50,996 nucleotides of DNA, from positions 1 to 50,996 of the forward strand of contig JAQCYU010000017.1 in assembly GCA_027682925.1 (NCBI GenBank). The letters are read 5' to 3'. Made by a program: the position numbers and the translations under genes. This DNA comes from Coriobacteriaceae bacterium AF45-21 (GTDB lineage Bacteria > Actinomycetota > Coriobacteriia > Coriobacteriales > Coriobacteriaceae). How positions within the stretch are numbered: the stretch's first letter is position 1; the number at the start of each line of letters is the position of its first letter. The notes below the pieces were generated by a model, which was given only the letters and a program-made list of their open reading frames with translations, had not been told where the DNA came from and did no database searches. Shown here piece by piece: positions 46,900 through 50,996 of this stretch.

Positions 46900-47391
46900 T
46901 TATGCCTCGCGCAGCCAGTCGAACGCAACGCGCGGCGTGCCGTCGGACACATACACGACGCCGGCGCGCTCGAACCCTGCCTTGAGGCTCGCACCCTGCA
47001 TGGGCAGGTTGTCCGCGTGCGTATCGATACGCAGATGGTCGGCACGCTCCTTGGCAAAGGCAAACATCGCGGCCGCGATACCGTGCACGGTGCCGTCGGA
47101 CGCCACGCGGTGCAGCACGGCGTACGGAGTGTCGCTGCGCCACTGACCGTCCTCGATGACGTCATAGCACTCGTCCGGGCCCGGCAAAAAGGCAAACGTC
47201 GCCACCACGCGACCGTCGACTTCGCACACATAGCTGCCACCGGCGGCGATATCGGCAGCCAGCTGCTCGGCCGAAGGCGTGCCCTCGGGCCACTGCGTGG
47301 CGTTGCCATGCGCGCGCATAAAGGCGCGGGCGGCATCATAGATAGCCATGACGGCGGGAATGTCGGTATCGAGGGTTTTTCTGATCATCAC
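46900..47391 (-). CDS. GNAT-family N-acetyltransferase
   Basis: A 163-aa acetyltransferase with the GNAT fold: IRKTLDTDIPAVMAIYDAAR at the start, YVCEVDGRVVATFAF in the middle, VHGIAAAMFAFAKERADHLRIDTHADNLPMQ with the acetyl-CoA region, and GFERAGVVYV near the end. Met at 47391 or 47388 may start it. Substrate unknown. Divergent from the small zinc-ribbon-like gene across a TGGTATCA dyad. Confidence 0.85.
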   Translation of the reverse strand: MMIRKTLDTDIPAVMAIYDAARAFMRAHGNATQWPEGTPSAEQLAADIAAGGSYVCEVDGRVVATFAFLPGPDECYDVIEDGQWRSDTPYAVLHRVASDGTVHGIAAAMFAFAKERADHLRIDTHADNLPMQGASLKAGFERAGVVYVSDGTPRVAFDWLREA

Positions 47392-47410
47392 GCGGCGACC
47401 TCACGTTTAT

Positions 47411-47440
47411 TGGTATCACTTTGATTGAGCAATGATACCA
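47411..47440. promoter_or_regulatory. Inverted repeat between GNAT and the next gene
   Basis: TGGTATCA (47411-47418) and TGATACCA (47433-47440), eight-base arms 14 bases apart, in the divergent promoter gap. Operator candidate for one or both genes. The TGGTAT core also recalls the TTGGTATAAC repeats at 44580. Confidence 0.5.
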
Positions 47441-47464
47441 GCGTTTGGAAAGGGCAAGGAGCGG

Positions 47465-47761
47465 ATGGGGAGCAAAAAGCGAGCCGCCTGGTCAAAGGCC
47501 AAAAGCGAGTTTTTGGGCGCTGCCACCGGCGGCGATATGAGCGATCTGTTTGCGCGCGAAGACGAGCGCCGCGACGCACTAGACGCCGAGCGCGATGAAG
47601 CCTGGCGCTACAAGTCGTGCGAACGCAAAAACCGTTACGACACGCGCGCCGAGGCCGAGGCAGTTATGGCCGACTGCGAAAACCGCGGGCGGCGCGGCCT
47701 TGCCTGCTACAAATGCGAATACTGCGGCGGATGGCATCTGACGTCGCACCCCTGGAAATAG
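47465..47761 (+). CDS. Small conserved-type protein with paired cysteines
   Basis: About 98 aa from ATG 47465 (MGSKKRAAW), three bases after AAGGAG; an upstream start at 47432 is possible. The first half is Lys/Arg/Asp-rich. The second half, KSCERKNRYDTRAEAEAVMA and then YKCEYCGGWHLTS, has Cys pairs that look like a small zinc ribbon. Similar ribbons occur in phage and plasmid proteins. Function not recognised. Confidence 0.7.
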   Translation: MGSKKRAAWSKAKSEFLGAATGGDMSDLFAREDERRDALDAERDEAWRYKSCERKNRYDTRAEAEAVMADCENRGRRGLACYKCEYCGGWHLTSHPWK

Positions 47762-47809
47762 ACCCCGCATCGGCACGGCGCTGGCGAAGCGCCGGCCATC
47801 GCACGCAAG

Positions 47810-48514
47810 CTACGGGCGCGGCGGCACCAAAACATCGTAGCGAACGGCCTTGCCCGCAAGCTGATAGCTCGGCTTAACGCCGGCAAGCAGAGGCCCCTTC
47901 ACCGGCCGCTTGATAACGACCTTGCGCGGGTGCGGTGCAAGCGCAGCTTCGACCAGCGTCTCCTCATCGGCGCACGGCTGCTCCAAATGGTGCAAGAGCT
48001 GGAACTTCTTTTTAACCGCCGCGCTCTTGGTGCGCTCGGGAAACATGGGGTCCAGATACACCACGTCGGGAGCCGCGAGCTCACCGCGCTCGACCAGCTC
48101 AGCCGTATGGCAAAGGCCGGCAATGCTGTCCTCGCCCGCATGTAAGCGCATACGCGCCACGGCAGCCGCAAGCGCCGGATCATCCGCCGCGCGGCCCAAG
48201 GCATCCTTGAGGAGCGCCGCGATCACGCAGTCCTGTTCATACAGATCGACGGTAAAGCCCGCTGCCGCCAGCAGCAGCGAGTCCTCGCCAAAGCCTGCTG
48301 TGGCATCAATCGCCCATGGTTGTTCGATGCCTTTTGTGCGCGCAGCCTTTACCAACAGCTCTTGCTGCAGACGACCCTGCTTGAGCCGTGGAAGTATGCG
48401 GCCAAAATCGGCACGCAACTCCATCGTGCCGTCGGTGAGCGTAAGGCCCTCGGACGTCCGCACGAGCTCGAGCCCAGCAGCCCGAGCAACAGAAAAGGGA
48501 TCGACGACGCCCAT
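47810..48514 (-). CDS. rsmJ: 16S rRNA (guanine-1516-N2) methyltransferase RsmJ-like
   Basis: A 234-aa SAM methyltransferase from ATG 48514, five bases after AAGGAG. DATAGFGEDSLLLAAAG is motif I (SAM), VVYLDPMFPERTKSA the catalytic motif IV, as in E. coli RsmJ (YhiQ). KRPVKGPLLAG lies near the end, also as in RsmJ. Target assignment rests on motif likeness only. Confidence 0.85.
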   Translation of the reverse strand: MGVVDPFSVARAAGLELVRTSEGLTLTDGTMELRADFGRILPRLKQGRLQQELLVKAARTKGIEQPWAIDATAGFGEDSLLLAAAGFTVDLYEQDCVIAALLKDALGRAADDPALAAAVARMRLHAGEDSIAGLCHTAELVERGELAAPDVVYLDPMFPERTKSAAVKKKFQLLHHLEQPCADEETLVEAALAPHPRKVVIKRPVKGPLLAGVKPSYQLAGKAVRYDVLVPPRP

Positions 48515-48577
48515 GGACACTCCTTAGCAAGCAAAGCGGATACGTGAGCGCCGTTGATGTCGGCGCCCAACCGTCCA

Positions 48578-48721
48578 CTATTGTCCCACATGCGACATGG
48601 CCCACAGCATCCCAATGCAAAGCACCGCCATCAATCCCGTGCACACGGCAGCGATCACAGAATCGCCCATGCGCTTTCCTAACGACCGCGGCTCGCGCGC
48701 TTGCCCTGTTCCGTACATCAT
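48578..48721 (-). CDS. 47-aa membrane small protein
   Basis: A short frame from ATG 48721 with AAGGAGGA at an ideal distance. The translation is MMYGTGQAREPRSLGKRMGD followed by one membrane helix (about residues 21-43: SVIAAVCTGLMAVLCIGMLW) and a short tail SHVGQ. The strong ribosome site and single helix make a real gene likely. Basic N-side suggests N-in orientation. Function unknown. Confidence 0.6.
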   Translation of the reverse strand: MMYGTGQAREPRSLGKRMGDSVIAAVCTGLMAVLCIGMLWAMSHVGQ

Positions 48722-48948
48722 GGCTCCTCCTTAGACCAACTCCTTGTTACGCCCTCATCATTGCAGCGCCGCACATGGGCTGCCATCGATTTGACTTACG
48801 TCCAGCTTTCCTTTTTGAAAGGTTGGACCGTGCAGGCAAGAGACGCTTTCAGGCGCATGCATCGCCGCGTTGAACTACAATGTGCTTCACCATATGTGCA
48901 GTACATAGGGTGCGCCAGGTTGGCGTACTCGTATCGAAAGGACCAGCC

Positions 48949-49350
48949 ATGAGCTTCACTCGCAAGACTCTCAAAATCCTTGCCCTGATTTATTTTGTTC
49001 TGGGCATCGCCAGTCTCGTCATTGGAATCGCCGGCATCGCGACCGGCAAGTTCGAGTCCACCTACGGATCGAACGCCATGCTCGCGGCGGCTGTGATTAT
49101 CGCCAAGGGCCTCATCGATCTTGCCGCGGGCGTTGCGGGCATCAAGGGTGCCAACAAGCCTTCGCAGGTTGACGGCGCGTTTAAGCTCGGTATCGTTGCT
49201 GCAATCGCCACGCTTGCCCAGGCGGTGCTCACGCTTCCCGCGTTTGGCGGCGACGCCATCAACTTTGGCGCCTTTGTCATCGTGGTGTACGACCTGTTCT
49301 TTGTTCAGCAGGCCCACGCCGTCAAGGCCGAGAACAAGGACCGCCTGTAA
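48949..49350 (+). CDS. Small four-helix membrane protein of unknown function
   Basis: 133 aa from ATG 48949, behind GAAAGGA. Four hydrophobic segments (about 7-28, 45-65, 79-96 and 103-121) with short loops, and a charged tail AENKDRL. No family recognised. It stands alone between a terminator and the small membrane protein. Confidence 0.85.
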   Translation: MSFTRKTLKILALIYFVLGIASLVIGIAGIATGKFESTYGSNAMLAAAVIIAKGLIDLAAGVAGIKGANKPSQVDGAFKLGIVAAIATLAQAVLTLPAFGGDAINFGAFVIVVYDLFFVQQAHAVKAENKDRL

Positions 49351-49388
49351 GCGCTCGCTTCTCATAGCCTCTGCAGCCAAGCAACTAA

Positions 49389-49424
49389 AAAGGGCCGATC
49401 GCACATCTCCGCGGTCGGCCCTTT
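49389..49424 (+). terminator. Terminator after the four-helix membrane protein
   Basis: AAAGGGCCGA and TCGGCCCTTT (10 bp) with a T run. Strong and adjacent to the next palindrome. Confidence 0.85.
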
Positions 49425-49441
49425 GCATTTGCCCAGATAAA

Positions 49442-49476
49442 ACCTGCCAAAATAAACCTGTCCCTTTTTGGTAGGT
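49442..49476. repeat. Third copy of the 35-bp CCTGTCCC element at the rlmA stop
   Basis: Same 35-base element as at 27843 and 27909, with one arm mismatch. Its last base is the final base of the rlmA stop codon. It may end rlmA transcription. Confidence 0.85.
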
Positions 49477-50288
49477 TAGTGGCGGTACTCGGCGATGATG
49501 AAGTCGATATCGGTCTGAAGGGTGTCCAGGTTTGCCAGGCGCTCTTTGTCGGCAGGGCGCGTGCGGTAGTAGTACGGCGTCATCTGAAACACCGCCTCGA
49601 TATCGGCCTGCGTCTGGAGCGTAATGTTCGCAGACACCCGTTTCGTGCCAACCAACTCGAGCTCGGTTGTCTGCGGCAACTTCTCGTCGTTGAGATACGG
49701 CGTGTCGTAGAGCACCTCCTTGAGCCCAAACAGATGCCGCGCACCCGGCACCACGGTGTAGAGCGAGCCCTCGGGTGCCAGCACGCGGGCAAACTCGCGC
49801 TCGTTAAAGGGGGCAAAAAGCTCGGTCACCATATCGAAAGCGCCATCAGCCACGGGGATGTCCTTCATGTTGGCCACGAAGTAGGTCGCATCGCCGCGCT
49901 TGGCAGCCAGGCGCACCATCTCTTTGCCCAAATCGAACCCGTAAACATCCGCACCCGGCACCGCGCCCATAGCGCTGGTGTAATAGCCCTCGCCACAGCA
50001 AATATCGAGCAAGGTCAGCTGCTTGTCCGTAGACACCCCGTGCTCTGCCGCCCGCGCGCGCACCAGCTCGACCATCGCATCGCGCAACGGCGCATAGTAA
50101 CCGCGGTTCAGAAAGTCACGACGGCTGCGCGCCTGCGACTTGGGATCGCCCATGGAGTCGCCGCTCTTGGACGAGCGCAGCAGATACAGATAGCCCTCGC
50201 GCGCACGGTCAAACCGATGTCCGCCCGCGCATGCAGCACCGCGCTCGTCGTCCACCAACGGCTCATGGCAAACGGGACACAACAACAT
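49476..50288 (-). CDS. rlmA: 23S rRNA guanine-N1 methyltransferase RlmA-type
   Basis: A 270-aa SAM methyltransferase from ATG 50288, behind AAGGAG. The N-terminal zinc finger C4-P-V-C7 ... C20-A-G-G-H24 is the RlmA signature (C5, C8, C21, H25 in RlmA I). FDRAREGYLYLL and DPKSQARSRRDFLNRGYYAPL follow as in the family. LLDICCGEGYYT is the SAM motif. It methylates G745 or G748; which one (RlmA I or II, the latter linked to macrolide/tylosin tolerance) cannot be told here. Confidence 0.9.
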   Translation of the reverse strand: MLLCPVCHEPLVDDERGAACAGGHRFDRAREGYLYLLRSSKSGDSMGDPKSQARSRRDFLNRGYYAPLRDAMVELVRARAAEHGVSTDKQLTLLDICCGEGYYTSAMGAVPGADVYGFDLGKEMVRLAAKRGDATYFVANMKDIPVADGAFDMVTELFAPFNEREFARVLAPEGSLYTVVPGARHLFGLKEVLYDTPYLNDEKLPQTTELELVGTKRVSANITLQTQADIEAVFQMTPYYYRTRPADKERLANLDTLQTDIDFIIAEYRH

Positions 50289-50385
50289 GGCAACTCCTTA
50301 GCGCGGACAACACAACGCCCACCATTGTCGCACGCCTCCCCCACCTAGTCATTGGGTGTTCCTATAGTTTTGTCAACCGTCGGGG

Positions 50386-50996
50386 CTACTCCCGGTAGGC
50401 ACCCGGTCGCGCATCACGGCGTATATCGCCCTGAGCCGCCTCCTCGCGACGGCCTTGAGCGCCCGCCCGTGCCCCATGCCCCGCGCCCTGCAGGCCCGGT
50501 AGTACTCGCCGTAGCGCCCCGACGACCTCACCAGGCTGTTGCACGAGAAGATCAGCAGGGACTTGAGCCTCGCGTCGCCCCGCCTGGACGCCCTGACCGA
50601 CCTCACCGACGTGCCGGAGCTCCTCACCCTCGGGCTATGCCGCGGTACGAGGCCAGGTGGTCGTGGTCCGGGAACCTCGCGATGTCGACCGACACCGCGA
50701 GCTGCGCCGCGGTCCTCGGGCCGATGCCGGGCACGGTGAGCAGGCACGCGTAGGTCTCGTCGCCCTCGAGCAGCGCCGCCGTCTCGGCCTCGAGGGCCCC
50801 GGCCTCGTCGAGGGCCTCCGATATCCCGGGGCGGGCCAGGAACCTGACCTGCCTGTTCTCGGCCTCGAGCAGCGCCGCCGTCTCGGCCTCGAGGGCCCCG
50901 GCCTCGTCGAGGGCCTCCGATATCCCGGGGCGGGCCAGGAACCTGACCTGCCTGTTCTCGGCCTCGACGAGCGCCGGCGGGGGGCGCGGTGGAGGC
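50386..50996 (-). CDS. IS110-family transposase, C-terminal part, frame broken twice, leaves the window
   Basis: The minus strand encodes PPPALVEAENRQVRFLARPG, then LLTVPGIGPRTAAQLAVSVD, SYRGIAPRVRSS, GDARLKSLLIFSCNSLVRSS and VARRRLRAIYAVMRDRVPYRE, the IS110/IS116 C-terminal domain with its catalytic Ser region. Two single G/C deletions (near 50632-50634 and 50397-50398) break the frame; repaired it stops at 50386. A 33-residue block is duplicated in tandem. The N-terminal DEDD domain is outside the window. Left flank CTATAGTTTTGTCAAC next to the stop may be the element end. Rich GC codon bias. Confidence 0.85.

Overview
The window is a high-GC, densely packed bacterial chromosome segment with good Shine-Dalgarno sites, frequent GTG starts and short intergenic gaps. 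A bile salt hydrolase, LAATG-type cell-wall-anchored surface proteins, many LysR regulators and the overall gene style point to a gut actinobacterium of the Coriobacteriia, most likely Collinsella. This is inference from gene style, not a database result. It looks like ordinary chromosome with small mobile traces: an IS110-type transposase at the right edge, a possible IS30-like scrap near 36.6 kb, and a short AT-rich patch.

Layout. 1-5.4 kb: a MarR-like protein with an RGG tail (leaves the window at base 1), a DHA2 drug exporter, a short peptide-deformylase-like gene, a LysR regulator. 3.9-9.0 kb: a minus-strand operon of an amidohydrolase, two cytoplasmic ceramidase-family paralogues and a sugar PTS EIIBC permease. 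9.2-12.8 kb: an XRE-domain/AlaA aminotransferase fusion with a cluster of GTTCAATT operators, then a divergent LysR/EamA exporter pair. 12.9-18.3 kb: Kup potassium transporter, bile salt hydrolase, a second deformylase-like gene, an AzgA/PbuG-type purine permease. 18.5-22.3 kb: two tandem beta-helical surface proteins created by a roughly 2.05 kb duplication that dragged along the last codons of the purine permease. 22.5-27.8 kb: an esterase, UraA-type permease, MetE-like enzyme, LysR and HAD phosphatase. 27.8-30.2 kb: a long palindrome, a TPP riboswitch with terminator controlling thiM, a thiamine-binding protein and thiE, then three tandem hairpins. 30.2-35.8 kb: a patatin phospholipase and two large c-di-GMP proteins. 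36-39.6 kb: AT-rich patch, FMN reductase, ArsC-like protein, CobW GTPase, TrmL. 39.8-46.6 kb: two AAA ATPases around a UvrA2-like ABC ATPase, then a TetM-related GTPase. 46.9-51.0 kb: GNAT, small proteins, RsmJ, RlmA and the IS110 remnant.

Two window-wide patterns matter. First, at least thirteen reading-frame breaks in ten genes can each be repaired by adding one G or C to a run of G or C; every full span then becomes a multiple of three and the family motifs line up. I therefore annotate these as single genes over the repaired span; sequencing or assembly deletions are the simplest explanation. Second, a family of perfect or near-perfect palindromes, most with a GGGACAG/CTGTCCC-like centre, sits exactly at gene ends, three times overlapping the stop codon of the neighbouring gene.
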